A stretch of DNA of 64,000 nt, taken from Saprospiraceae bacterium (GTDB lineage Bacteria > Bacteroidota > Bacteroidia > Chitinophagales > Saprospiraceae). This document shows, one piece after another, positions 45,575 to 55,295 of the stretch. The DNA is taken from assembly GCA_029262995.1 (NCBI GenBank), contig JAJCYH010000024.1:124001-188000 (forward strand), written 5' to 3'. A program made the position numbers and the translations under genes. Each line of letters begins with the position of its first letter. The stretch's first letter is position 1. Under the pieces are notes generated by a model that searched no databases, was not told the DNA's origin, and saw nothing but the letters and a program-made list of their open reading frames with translations.

Positions 45575-48004
45575 ATGAGACGAATATATATATCTTTAGT
45601 TTTTTTGATTTTATGCTTTGCGCAAAATGCTTTTGGGCAATACTACTCCTTTAACCAGCATGTACGTTATGCTGATGAGCGATATATTGAAGGTCAATAC
45701 TTGTTGGCACTGGAACATTATTATGAAGCTTCTCAACTCAAAGGACTACTCAAAAAACAAAGTCTTTTCAATTATGCTGATGCTGCCTTTAAAGTTAGCG
45801 ATTTAGCCCTTGCAGAGCAGCTGTTTATGCTGTATCAAGAAAATGATAAAGCTGGAAATGGTCACGAAGTTTTGTATAATCTAATCGTCATTCGACAGAT
45901 GCAGGAACGCTACGAGGAAGCTATTTTAGATTGTAATATTTATATATCTGAATACGAAGAATTGGATATAAATTTGACTGAAAAAGTTAACAGCCTTAAA
46001 GAGTCATGCCAATGGGCATTGGCGGAAATTCGTGAAGCCATGGTTGATTCAGTGCAAAATATGAAGTCTGTTAACTCTATATTTTCTGAGCAGTCTCCCT
46101 TTATATATGGTGACAGTCTTTACTATAATGCGATTAATCAGATGATTGTTATAGATAAAGAGAAGCAATATTATTCTAGAATTTATAAGGGAGGGCAGAA
46201 GCCCTTGGAACTCATTGGTGTTCCAGAAAATAAGCTCATTTCACATCCTTCTTTTTCAAGTGATGGAAAGTATTTCTTTTACTCAGTCGGTGATTATGCT
46301 GAGGACGGTACAATAATATACGATATTTATTTTAGCCTCGTAAATCAGGATACGACAATTGGTGTCCCACGAAAACTTCTTGCACCGATTAATTCTGACG
46401 CCTACACAAGTGCACATGCAAGTGCGATTACTGTGGATACGATTATACACTTGTATTTTTCTAGTGATAGACCAGGTGGTAAAGGAGGCTTCGATATATG
46501 GAGAGCAGAAATGAGTTTGGAGATGGAAGTTTTAAACCTTGTTAATTTGGAAGACATTAATACTTCTTCCGATGAGTATTCTCCCTTCTTAAACTTTAAT
46601 ACCAATGATCTCTACTTTAGCAGTAATGGACATCTTGGATATGGAGGCTTCGATATATTCCGAATTGCGATGGATGAAGACTCTTTAAAATCAGTAGATA
46701 ATGTTGGACCTAAATTAAACTCTTCTTATAATGATCTATTCTTTTCGACGAATGTAAATGGTTCTGTTGTCTATTTTACTTCCAATCGTCCTGGTTCTAT
46801 GCTTTTGGACAGCAGATTTGAATCTTGTTGTTATGATATTTATACAGCAGAAGTTACTGAATGTAGTATTGATTTACTGGCATTGATATACAATAGGACA
46901 GGTGGTGAAATGCTCAATGATACCAAATTCGTTGTCATCGATCCAGAAACTCAGGATACCGTATATTCCAATGAATCCGATGAGAACTTATTTGAAGTGG
47001 AACTGGACTGTGATAAGGAATATATAATCCAATCCATCAAAGAGGGTTTTGACCTTTATGAGCTCAGCTTCAGACCAACTAACTTTTCCTACGGTCAGGA
47101 TAATGAGATTATCAGAAAAATATATCTCAACCCATCCATTTATGACTTAAACTTAACAGTGCTTTCCAAGGACACTAATCTTCCTTTAGATAGTCTGAAT
47201 TTTGTGTTAACCAATATCAATACAGGTGATCAAGTAGAGATTAATAAGCATCCTAGTAATAATATACATTTTGATGTTTTACCAGGAACAAATTATAAAA
47301 TTGATGTATCTAGAAATGGATATAAAGACACAACAGAAGTGTTCAATTCTGGGAATAAAAGCAATATCATAAATAAAACGATATATCTTGAAGAGAAAGA
47401 AGTGATCAAGCAGGCTAAAATTTCTCTGGCAGAAACAATTCCTTTAGCCTTGTTCTTCGATAATGATGCGCCAGTAGCAGGAGATAGCACGCACTTGTCT
47501 GGAGAAAATTATTCAGATACCTATGAAGCCTATTATGACAAAAGAGGTAAATATGTTTTCAATTACGTTTCTAAATTCTCTGGGAGGCGGCAAGATGACG
47601 CAAGACGTGAAGCCAGTCAATTCTTTGACGGAGAGGTCAGAGTAGGATTTGAAAAGTATGATATATTCAAAAAACAACTCCTTCTTGTCCTAGAATCTGG
47701 TCAGGAAGTAAATATTTACCTTAGAGGCTATGCGTCACCACTAGCGCTTGATGAATACAATCAAGCTCTAGGACGTAGACGTGTCGATAGTGTGCGTAAA
47801 GAATTTGATGACTGGAATGGTGGCGTATTGTTGCCTTATATTAATAATGGACAATTGCTTGTGACAGAGCGTTCTTTTGGAGAGGAAACTTCACCTAAAG
47901 AGGTTAGTGACGATCCAAGTAAACCGTATCAGTCAATATATAGCCCAGGTGCAAGTCGCGAAAGACGTGTAGAAATAGATGAGATTAACTTTAATAAAAA
48001 TTAA
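45575..48004 (+). CDS. PorE-like OmpA-family protein (TPR, PD40, CRD, OmpA domains)
   Basis: The 809-residue protein has a signal peptide (1-21), TPR-like helices (about 25-140), a beta-propeller of PD40/WD40 repeats (about 170-400; SSDGKYFFYS, YFSSDRPGGKGGFDIW, YFSSNGHLGYGGFDIF), a carboxypeptidase-regulatory-like region (about 430-600) and a C-terminal OmpA peptidoglycan-binding domain (about 690-805; GYASPLALDEYNQALGRRRVDSV). This order is that of PorE, which links the T9SS to peptidoglycan. It is between a PorP/SprF gene and type B cargo, as often seen in Bacteroidota. Confidence 0.88.
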   Translation: MRRIYISLVFLILCFAQNAFGQYYSFNQHVRYADERYIEGQYLLALEHYYEASQLKGLLKKQSLFNYADAAFKVSDLALAEQLFMLYQENDKAGNGHEVLYNLIVIRQMQERYEEAILDCNIYISEYEELDINLTEKVNSLKESCQWALAEIREAMVDSVQNMKSVNSIFSEQSPFIYGDSLYYNAINQMIVIDKEKQYYSRIYKGGQKPLELIGVPENKLISHPSFSSDGKYFFYSVGDYAEDGTIIYDIYFSLVNQDTTIGVPRKLLAPINSDAYTSAHASAITVDTIIHLYFSSDRPGGKGGFDIWRAEMSLEMEVLNLVNLEDINTSSDEYSPFLNFNTNDLYFSSNGHLGYGGFDIFRIAMDEDSLKSVDNVGPKLNSSYNDLFFSTNVNGSVVYFTSNRPGSMLLDSRFESCCYDIYTAEVTECSIDLLALIYNRTGGEMLNDTKFVVIDPETQDTVYSNESDENLFEVELDCDKEYIIQSIKEGFDLYELSFRPTNFSYGQDNEIIRKIYLNPSIYDLNLTVLSKDTNLPLDSLNFVLTNINTGDQVEINKHPSNNIHFDVLPGTNYKIDVSRNGYKDTTEVFNSGNKSNIINKTIYLEEKEVIKQAKISLAETIPLALFFDNDAPVAGDSTHLSGENYSDTYEAYYDKRGKYVFNYVSKFSGRRQDDARREASQFFDGEVRVGFEKYDIFKKQLLLVLESGQEVNIYLRGYASPLALDEYNQALGRRRVDSVRKEFDDWNGGVLLPYINNGQLLVTERSFGEETSPKEVSDDPSKPYQSIYSPGASRERRVEIDEINFNKN

Positions 48005-48013
48005 ACTTTCAAC

Positions 48014-51000
48014 ATGAGAGTTATAAAATATACACTTTTTCTTTTCCTTGTACTTTCTAGTTTCTTAGAAATACAGGCTACCCACGTAGCAGGAGGAAGC
48101 ATGACTTACAGATGTCTAGGGAACTCCAGATATGAGATTTCATTGGAATTTAGACGAGATTGCTTTAATGGATCTGACGATGCACAGTTTGATGATTTTG
48201 CTATCGTAACTATTTTTAATTCCAGTAATCAAATTGTGAACACACTGGGTTCAGGTGGTAAGATTCTTATTCCTTTTATGCAGGATGATACATTGAATGA
48301 AAAGCTTACAAGTATCTGTAATGTCATCGGAGATGACGTTTGTGTTCAGACTACCGTTTACATGGATACTTTGATATTGCCACAACGAGCTGGTGGCTAT
48401 ATTCTTGCTTACCAGAGATGTTGTCGTAACAGTGCATTAAGCAATGTTGAGGATCCTCTAAATACTGGGTCTACATATTGGGTTAGAATTACCGAAACCG
48501 CACTACAACTCTGCAACAGTTCACCAGTTTTTAAGAATCTTCCTGGGGTATTTATATGTGTTAATGATACTCTGCGATTTGATCACAAAGCCTCAGATAT
48601 AGATGGAGATTCTCTGGTCTATTATCTATGCACACCATCCGCAGGGGGTTCAGTTGATGTACCTCGACCTGATCCTGCAAGCAAGCCTCCATTTGATAGA
48701 GTAGTCTGGGGAGCAGGCTTTAGTGAAAACAATATGATGGGCGGAAGCCCAATTAGTATAAATTCAGAATCAGGTCAGCTGATTGCAGTACCCAATCAGG
48801 TAGGCCAATTCCTGATTGGTGTATGCGTTAGGGAATTTAGAGATGGCGTTCTGCTTTCTGAAATCAGAAGAGATTATGAATATGCTGTCAGGATTTGTGG
48901 AAGAGATCCTATTGCAGGTTTTGATCCTGATCAATTTATAAAATGTGACGGACTCGAAGTTGAATTTGAGAACTTTACCACATCCAATTTTCTTCCATTA
49001 GATAGTATTGACTTTGAATGGATATTTGATTACCCAGAAGGAACGCTTACTTCCAATGAAGTAGCTCCAGTGGTTGTCTATCCAGAAGGAGGTCAATATG
49101 ATGTAAGAATGGTAGCTACCGATGGGATTTGTTTTGATACAGTATTCACGACAGTTGGGGTGTCGCAAACAGGAGATCCTACAGCTGACTTTGCATTTGA
49201 TTCTTACGACTGCGATGGAGAGACAGTCGTCCAATTCTATCAGACAAGTATAACCTCGCAAGCCAATCCCGAACATTTCTGGATTGTCAGATTTGGCGGT
49301 AGTGTCGTTATTCTTAATGGGGAATCACCAAGTTTGAATATCGGGTCTGATCAGAACTTAATTGTAAATTATGAAATAAAGACAGAAAGTGGATGTATTG
49401 ATGTTGTATCCAGAGATATTGATATACAAACTATTCCATTACGTGTAGAATTTGAAGATAAAATTATCTGCAGAGGTGAAGACGTTTATATCTTTCAATC
49501 TGATATTCCGGATTTGGAAGTTGTAATTACACCTGATATTGGGATCATCAACGATGGTGCTGGAGGATATTATGTGAATGGATTTACTGGTAATATTGAA
49601 TTTGAAATTACCGTTACCGATGGATTTTGCTTAGATCAAGGAATAGTAAGCATCAGTTCTGAAGCAGAACCTAATTTTCCTCTTGAAGATGTGATTCAAT
49701 GTGGAGATGATGCCATTGGATTGAATAACTCTGGTCCTCGCTTTTATTATTATGAATGGGTTGGTCCAGAGATTAAAGATCCACATGCCGTAAATCCGCA
49801 GGTTAGCCTCTTATCAGACGGAGATTATTTTGTAACTGTATATACTTCTGAAGGAAGCTTATGTTCGTTTTCAGATTCACTTAGCGTGAAGGTTTCAGAA
49901 ATCCCTTCATTTGAAATCATCAATGAAGCAACTATGATTTTCTGCGAAGGTGATTCCATTGATTTATTTGTATCAGAAAGTTTTCCTACAATAATTTGGA
50001 CTGATGATAAAGGCAACAATCTAGGTAATTCCGATCATATAACCATAGATCGCCTTATGGAAACAACAACGTATACAGCTCAAGTATTTACGGAAGATGG
50101 CTGTACAACTACCAGAAGCATGGAAATCATCTATTCAAGATTGCCTGTAATTAACGTTTCTGGCAATACCTCCACAATGGTCTGTATGGGTGATGATGCC
50201 ACCTTGCTGGTTGTTTCACTTGATTCTATTACTTGGGTTGATGAAGATGGCAATCTACTGGCTACAGGTTTTGAATATACAATTCCCGAAGTCACCGAAC
50301 CAACAGACATAACAGTTGTTGCAACCAATGAACTGGGTTGCCAAGAAGAATTAACGTTTAACATAGGCCTTCATCCGGACCCTATGCCGGACTTGTCACC
50401 AATAGAGGACATCAATATTTGTCCAGGTATGATAACTTCAGTAATTCTGGATATTGAAGAAGATATAAAATGGTATAATGCTGATGGTGATCTTGTAGCT
50501 ACTGGACCCGAATGGATGATTGAAGGCATCATAGAAGATGAAACATATTCAGTTGTGGTAACAAACAGTTTTGGATGTCAGGATTCAGTAGACTTTACTG
50601 TTCATGTAGATGAAGGAATAGTTCCTGAAGTAGATTTAATGATATTGGATTCTGTAATGTTGTGTGTTGATACTGACTTTAGTGTGAATATTATATCATC
50701 AGATACGGTTAGATGGCTTGATTTGGATGACAATGTAATTGCTCAAGGCAACAGCTTTATGATCGAGAACGTCACAGATACATTGGTATTTCAAATATCG
50801 GTTATTGATAGTTTTAATTGTGAACTTAGAGACACCTTTGCAATTAACCCATTTGAAGGCATAGAGTTGGATATTTCTAGTTCATCGCAGATAGAATTTT
50901 ACTGCGAAGGAGAGTCAATAGATTTGTCTACGGTTACGAATGTAAATGCTAACATTGAATGGTATATAGATGACCAACTTGTCAATACTGGCGATTCACT

Positions 51001-51868
51001 CATCAGTTATTTCCCTGATGGAGATATCAATATTGTGGCTATAGCCATGGATCAATTTGGTTGCATGTCAAGAGATAGTTTCATGCTCAGAGAATCTGCT
51101 ACTGCTGGGGAAGTTTCCGGAGATAGTCTGATCTGCATTTTTGGTAATGCCGAATTAAATTATACTCCTGAAGTACCTGGAGATGTATTTTCTATAATGT
51201 GGTCACCACAAGAGGGCATAGTTGAAGACAATGGACTATCGATTACGGTGAGTCCAGATTCGACAATAACGTATCAGGTGGTTTACAGCAATGAAGATGA
51301 ATGTATTACTATAGATAGCTTTAATGTTTTTGTCTCTGGTTATATCAATGGTATAATGGCTTTTGCTGATCCTCAGGAAATTCTATTAGGAGAAAGCCTC
51401 GATTTATCAACCGATCAATTTCCAGAAGATGAGTATCAGTGGAGTCCACCAGAAACTTTAGATGATGAATTCAGCGATATGCCAATAGCAATGCCTACTG
51501 AATCAATAACGTATGTTGTCACAGTTACTGATGAATTTGGTTGTACAGCGACAGATGAAGTGACGGTTGATGTAATTCAACCAAATTGTGATGAATCTGA
51601 TATTTATATTCCTAATACCTTTACACCTAATGGTGATAACCTTAATGATGTATTCAGGATTGAATCTAATTTTATCGATCAACAGAATTTAATCATTTAT
51701 AATAGATGGGGAGAAGAGGTATTTAGCAGTACAGATACCAATGCCGTTTGGGATGGCACCTATAATGGTACAGAATTGCATACCGATGTATTTGGCTATT
51801 TTGTTGAAATTGTTTGTATTAATGGCTTTGAATATTCCTCACAAGGGAACATCACTTTGTCTAAATAA
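48014..51868 (+). CDS. Large secreted T9SS type B protein with PKD-like repeats
   Basis: The 1284-residue protein has a signal peptide (1-22; the mature part starts THVAGGSMTYRC, typical of adhesin-like proteins), a Cys-containing domain (25-300), about a dozen PKD/Ig-like repeats of about 80 residues between 300 and 1190, and the type B (CHU_C) sorting domain at the end (about 1197-1284; YIPNTFTPNGDNLNDVF). It is exported by T9SS and probably anchored with the adjacent PorP/SprF protein. A role in adhesion or gliding is likely but unproven. Confidence 0.9.
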   Translation: MRVIKYTLFLFLVLSSFLEIQATHVAGGSMTYRCLGNSRYEISLEFRRDCFNGSDDAQFDDFAIVTIFNSSNQIVNTLGSGGKILIPFMQDDTLNEKLTSICNVIGDDVCVQTTVYMDTLILPQRAGGYILAYQRCCRNSALSNVEDPLNTGSTYWVRITETALQLCNSSPVFKNLPGVFICVNDTLRFDHKASDIDGDSLVYYLCTPSAGGSVDVPRPDPASKPPFDRVVWGAGFSENNMMGGSPISINSESGQLIAVPNQVGQFLIGVCVREFRDGVLLSEIRRDYEYAVRICGRDPIAGFDPDQFIKCDGLEVEFENFTTSNFLPLDSIDFEWIFDYPEGTLTSNEVAPVVVYPEGGQYDVRMVATDGICFDTVFTTVGVSQTGDPTADFAFDSYDCDGETVVQFYQTSITSQANPEHFWIVRFGGSVVILNGESPSLNIGSDQNLIVNYEIKTESGCIDVVSRDIDIQTIPLRVEFEDKIICRGEDVYIFQSDIPDLEVVITPDIGIINDGAGGYYVNGFTGNIEFEITVTDGFCLDQGIVSISSEAEPNFPLEDVIQCGDDAIGLNNSGPRFYYYEWVGPEIKDPHAVNPQVSLLSDGDYFVTVYTSEGSLCSFSDSLSVKVSEIPSFEIINEATMIFCEGDSIDLFVSESFPTIIWTDDKGNNLGNSDHITIDRLMETTTYTAQVFTEDGCTTTRSMEIIYSRLPVINVSGNTSTMVCMGDDATLLVVSLDSITWVDEDGNLLATGFEYTIPEVTEPTDITVVATNELGCQEELTFNIGLHPDPMPDLSPIEDINICPGMITSVILDIEEDIKWYNADGDLVATGPEWMIEGIIEDETYSVVVTNSFGCQDSVDFTVHVDEGIVPEVDLMILDSVMLCVDTDFSVNIISSDTVRWLDLDDNVIAQGNSFMIENVTDTLVFQISVIDSFNCELRDTFAINPFEGIELDISSSSQIEFYCEGESIDLSTVTNVNANIEWYIDDQLVNTGDSLISYFPDGDINIVAIAMDQFGCMSRDSFMLRESATAGEVSGDSLICIFGNAELNYTPEVPGDVFSIMWSPQEGIVEDNGLSITVSPDSTITYQVVYSNEDECITIDSFNVFVSGYINGIMAFADPQEILLGESLDLSTDQFPEDEYQWSPPETLDDEFSDMPIAMPTESITYVVTVTDEFGCTATDEVTVDVIQPNCDESDIYIPNTFTPNGDNLNDVFRIESNFIDQQNLIIYNRWGEEVFSSTDTNAVWDGTYNGTELHTDVFGYFVEIVCINGFEYSSQGNITLSK

Positions 51869-51901
51869 TCACTTTTCTGAGCATAACTCCTTAATCCACT
51901 T

Positions 51902-51909
51902 TATTTTTG
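51902..51909 (+). promoter_or_regulatory. -7 box of mnmA
   Basis: TATTTTTG matches TAnnTTTG and ends 7 bases before the ATG at 51917, so the transcript would be leaderless or nearly so. Confidence 0.4.
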
Positions 51910-51916
51910 CACTCTT

Positions 51917-53014
51917 ATGAGTAAAAAAGGAAGAGTATTGGTTGCCATGAGTGGTGGCATTGATAGCACCGTCACCGCTATGATGTTGCATGAGCAAGGC
52001 TATGAAATCGTAGGCATTACGATGAAGACATGGGACTATGCAAGTTCAGGAGGATCTAAAAAAGAAACAGGTTGTTGTAGCCTTGATTCGATCAATGATG
52101 CAAGAAAAGTATCCGTAGATAAAGGATTTCATCATTTTATCGTGGATATACGAGAGGAATTCGGTGATTATGTTATCGACAATTTCGTTGAAGAATATAT
52201 TGCCGGCCGTACGCCTAACCCTTGCATCCTTTGCAATACACATATTAAATGGAGCGCACTAATCAAACGCGCTGATGCCATGGATTGTGAATTCATCGCT
52301 ACAGGGCATTATGCGAAAATAAAGAATAACGATGGCCGATACTTTATTTCCAAAGGTCTGGATCCAAGAAAGGACCAATCTTATGTTCTTTGGGGATTGT
52401 CACAAGAGTGTATGGCTAGAACCATGTTCCCTCTCGCAGATTATACCAAGGATGAGATAAGAAAAATGGCCTTTGACTGGGGCTATGAAGCCCTGTCCAA
52501 AAAACCTGAAAGCTATGAGATCTGCTTTGTGCCAGATAATGATTATAGAGGCTTCCTTAAAAGACGCGTTCCTGAACTGGAAGAAAGTGTAAAAAACGGG
52601 ATTTTTGTTAATAAATCTGGTGAAGTGATCGGCAAACATGAAGGTTATCCATTTTATACCATAGGGCAAAGAAAAGGCCTCGGTGGCGGATTTAAGACGC
52701 CCAAGTATGTCACAGAAATCAACCCTAATACGAATACAGTAGTTCTTGGTGAAGCTGATGATCTATTAAAAAATGCATTAAAATTCAATGGAGTCAATCA
52801 CCAAAAGTATGCTGAAATACCTAGTGGCAGGGAATTTGTTACTATGGTTAGATATAATGATCGTGGAACCTTATCGGAAGTAGAAAAATCTAATGATGGT
52901 GAATATTTGGTAAACTTTAAAGCCAATGTTAGAGGTGTTGCTCCTGGACAGTCTGCGGTGATTTATGAAGGAGAAGATGTCGTAGCAGGCGGATTAATTC
53001 AAAAACCTGTCTAA
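51917..53014 (+). CDS. mnmA: tRNA-specific 2-thiouridylase MnmA
   Basis: The 365-residue enzyme puts sulfur on U34 of tRNA Lys, Glu and Gln. It has the PP-loop MSGGIDSTV (11-19), catalytic Cys103 in NPCILCN, the second Cys203 in EICFVPDN, the KDQSYVLW motif (about 152-159) and a C-terminal beta-barrel. Length is as in other bacteria. It stands alone on the plus strand between the T9SS operon and a lipoprotein gene. Confidence 0.97.
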   Translation: MSKKGRVLVAMSGGIDSTVTAMMLHEQGYEIVGITMKTWDYASSGGSKKETGCCSLDSINDARKVSVDKGFHHFIVDIREEFGDYVIDNFVEEYIAGRTPNPCILCNTHIKWSALIKRADAMDCEFIATGHYAKIKNNDGRYFISKGLDPRKDQSYVLWGLSQECMARTMFPLADYTKDEIRKMAFDWGYEALSKKPESYEICFVPDNDYRGFLKRRVPELEESVKNGIFVNKSGEVIGKHEGYPFYTIGQRKGLGGGFKTPKYVTEINPNTNTVVLGEADDLLKNALKFNGVNHQKYAEIPSGREFVTMVRYNDRGTLSEVEKSNDGEYLVNFKANVRGVAPGQSAVIYEGEDVVAGGLIQKPV

Positions 53015-53091
53015 GCTTATCTTATTGTCTTCATTGGTGCTAAATCCTTTTTTATTACCCTTGACAATGTATTTTTTGTTTTAAATTGTAA

Positions 53092-53844
53092 ATGATGAAA
53101 ATCAGTTTTCAAATATGGGTAGTAGCTCTTGCAAGCATTTCATTGATTTGCTTCTATTCTTGTGAAGATCAAGTAAAAACACTTGATGACTCACTTTTTG
53201 ATTATGAATACTTTCCAACGGAAGTAGGCAAATATTGGTTGTATCAAGTAGATTCAACAGTGATCTATAATCAGGGGAGTAAAACGATTAAATCTAAGAC
53301 TTTTGTTAGAGAAGAGGTCACGGAGATATTCAATAGCCTTGAAAATTTACCGATTTACCGAATAGAAAGGTCAATATCGGATAGTATCGATGGGAATTAC
53401 ATCATTAAAGATGTTTGGACTGCTGAGAAAACTGAATTTGCAGCTTTTAGAACCGAAGAGAATCTTAGATTCAATAAAATGATTTTCCCTTTAAGATTAG
53501 ATCAAACATGGAAAGGAAATCTTTTTGACAACCTTACCGAAGTTAATGTCGCTGGTGAAATGATTTGGGTGTACAAGGATTGGGGTGATTATACCTTGAA
53601 ATCCAAGGGATTAGACAGGATGGTTAATGGAATACTTTATAATGATGTAGCCACTATAATTCAAGCAGATCATGATTTTGCCATCGAACGAAGATTTGCC
53701 ATCGAGCACTATGCACCAGGAATAGGACTAATAGAAAAAGAAATGATGATTTTCGATACCCAGTGTGAATGTCCTAGTCAAACCTGGGAACAGAAGGCTA
53801 CTTCAGGATATACAATGAAGCAAATACTTTTAGAAAGTAACTAG
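53092..53844 (+). CDS. Lipoprotein of unknown function
   Basis: The 250-residue product has a lipoprotein signal (FYSCED, Cys about 24) and a beta-rich body with YFPTEVGKYWLYQVDSTVIY and GLDRMVNGILYND. I know the general pattern from Bacteroidota lipoproteins upstream of rimM, but not a function. Its stop lies 4 bases before the rimM start, so the two are co-transcribed. Confidence 0.7.
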   Translation: MMKISFQIWVVALASISLICFYSCEDQVKTLDDSLFDYEYFPTEVGKYWLYQVDSTVIYNQGSKTIKSKTFVREEVTEIFNSLENLPIYRIERSISDSIDGNYIIKDVWTAEKTEFAAFRTEENLRFNKMIFPLRLDQTWKGNLFDNLTEVNVAGEMIWVYKDWGDYTLKSKGLDRMVNGILYNDVATIIQADHDFAIERRFAIEHYAPGIGLIEKEMMIFDTQCECPSQTWEQKATSGYTMKQILLESN

Positions 53845-53848
53845 AGGA

Positions 53849-54358
53849 TTGATTGAATTAACTCATATCGGAAAGGTGCTAAAAACGCATGGTAAAGACG
53901 GTCAAGTTAGGGTTCAGGTAGAAGATGCCTACTATGATGATCTAATGAAGGCAAGAGCAGTTTTTATTGATATGGATGGGTCACAGGTTCCTTTTCTCAT
54001 TAAAGAAATAGAAGTTAAAAATCATATACTTATGCGCCTTGATGAGTTAGATCAACCAGAGCAAGCTTCAGCATTGTCACTTAAAGACATTTACCTTGAA
54101 ACATCTTCTGTTTCGGAAGAGGCTAAAAACATGATTCTTGAAGAGGACCATTCCTTATTGCTTAATTATACAGTAATTGATCAAAATGATGCAGTATTGG
54201 GAAAGATAACAGAGGTCATAGAAAATGATTTCCAGGATCTTTTGGAGATTAAAAGTAAGAGCACCAAATTCCTATGGCCATTTCATCCAGATTTGGTCAT
54301 CGATCAAGACGACGAAAAGAAAATTCTAAAAATCCAATTGCTGGAAGGTTTTCTTTAG
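53849..54358 (+). CDS. rimM: Ribosome maturation factor RimM
   Basis: The 169-residue protein matches RimM: IGKVLKTHGKDGQVRV near the start, a linker, then the PRC-barrel domain (about 90-165; VLGKITEVIENDFQDLLEI and LWPFHPDLVIDQDDEKKILKI). It binds S19 and helps mature the 30S head. The start is TTG at 53849, directly after AGAGGA, which overlaps the upstream stop. It converges with the methyltransferase gene, whose stop is 5 bases away. Confidence 0.93.
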   Translation: MIELTHIGKVLKTHGKDGQVRVQVEDAYYDDLMKARAVFIDMDGSQVPFLIKEIEVKNHILMRLDELDQPEQASALSLKDIYLETSSVSEEAKNMILEEDHSLLLNYTVIDQNDAVLGKITEVIENDFQDLLEIKSKSTKFLWPFHPDLVIDQDDEKKILKIQLLEGFL

Positions 54359-54363
54359 GCATT

Positions 54364-55185
54364 CTATTTAGCAAACAGTCCAAGATTAAATGGTTTGAGT
54401 CTGTGGCTAATGATTTTACATCTAATCTGATTGCGAGAGTTAGGAGAGTAAAGCACCACCCCTAAATTATGAAAATCAACTACTACTGAAGCGTCAGTGT
54501 CAGAACTGATTTTATTCCAAGCCATTAGCATTCCTTTACTCCATCTGATATCATCAAATACAAGACAAAGCTGAGCTATTCGTTTTTGTTTTATCAGTTT
54601 GAAATAATCCATTGTTGATTGATAGCTGTGATCACCATCGATTAAAATGAAATCTGGATATATATTGCCAAAATCAGTATTAAGGAAGTCTTGGAAATAC
54701 TTATTGTAAGTATGTATTTTATCTATTCCTGAATTTATAAAGAAGGCTTTTGCTTTACGCAAAAGTTGATCATTGGCTTCAACGGTATGTACATTTGCAA
54801 AAGGGTTGTAATAAGATAGTGTTGTAGTAGTCATGCCTAAGTTAGTGCCTAACTCAATAATGGTTTTTGATTGTACAGCTTGAGCTATCTTGGCAATAAA
54901 AGACGACTTTCGATAACTGCTGCTGGAAAGCTTAATCGCTTTGGCGATTGTATTTTTACTTAAGGAACTTGAGCCTGCACCAACTTCTTCTGAGACTAAC
55001 TCGTTGTCTTGGTTTAAAGCATTTCTAAAGTTTTTTTGTAATTCGGCTTGTGGTAGATCGTCGCTTAAATACACAGATTTGAGTATTGAAAAGAGAAGTG
55101 GTGAATGTATATTGTAGATGGTAGAGGCTTGAAAATAAAATCTCAAGGCTTCACGGATTTGCCATAATAGCTTTTTCAGCTTCAT
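54364..55185 (-). CDS. Class I SAM-dependent methyltransferase
   Basis: The 273-residue enzyme has the SAM motif IIELGTNLGMTTTTL (near residue 115), an acidic loop (VEAND) and the ILIDGDHSYQSTMDYF motif (about 180-195), similar to O-methyltransferases of the Methyltransf_24 type. Cytoplasmic, unknown substrate. A short AT-rich region with a weak TACTTTG box separates it from the divergent FG-GAP gene. Its stop converges with rimM. Confidence 0.85.
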   Translation of the reverse strand: MKLKKLLWQIREALRFYFQASTIYNIHSPLLFSILKSVYLSDDLPQAELQKNFRNALNQDNELVSEEVGAGSSSLSKNTIAKAIKLSSSSYRKSSFIAKIAQAVQSKTIIELGTNLGMTTTTLSYYNPFANVHTVEANDQLLRKAKAFFINSGIDKIHTYNKYFQDFLNTDFGNIYPDFILIDGDHSYQSTMDYFKLIKQKRIAQLCLVFDDIRWSKGMLMAWNKISSDTDASVVVDFHNLGVVLYSPNSRNQIRCKIISHRLKPFNLGLFAK

Positions 55186-55295
55186 AATAGTTGCAAAGTA
55201 GTAATATCAATGTCCTCATTAATATTTAGACATTGGCATTTATCATATTATGTATTTCTTATATTTGTATCCAACTTAAAAGTAATTCATTTGAC

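Noticed and set aside
55233-55295. Upstream start of the FG-GAP protein
   Set aside because: The ATG at 55296 gives a standard signal peptide; the earlier one does not.
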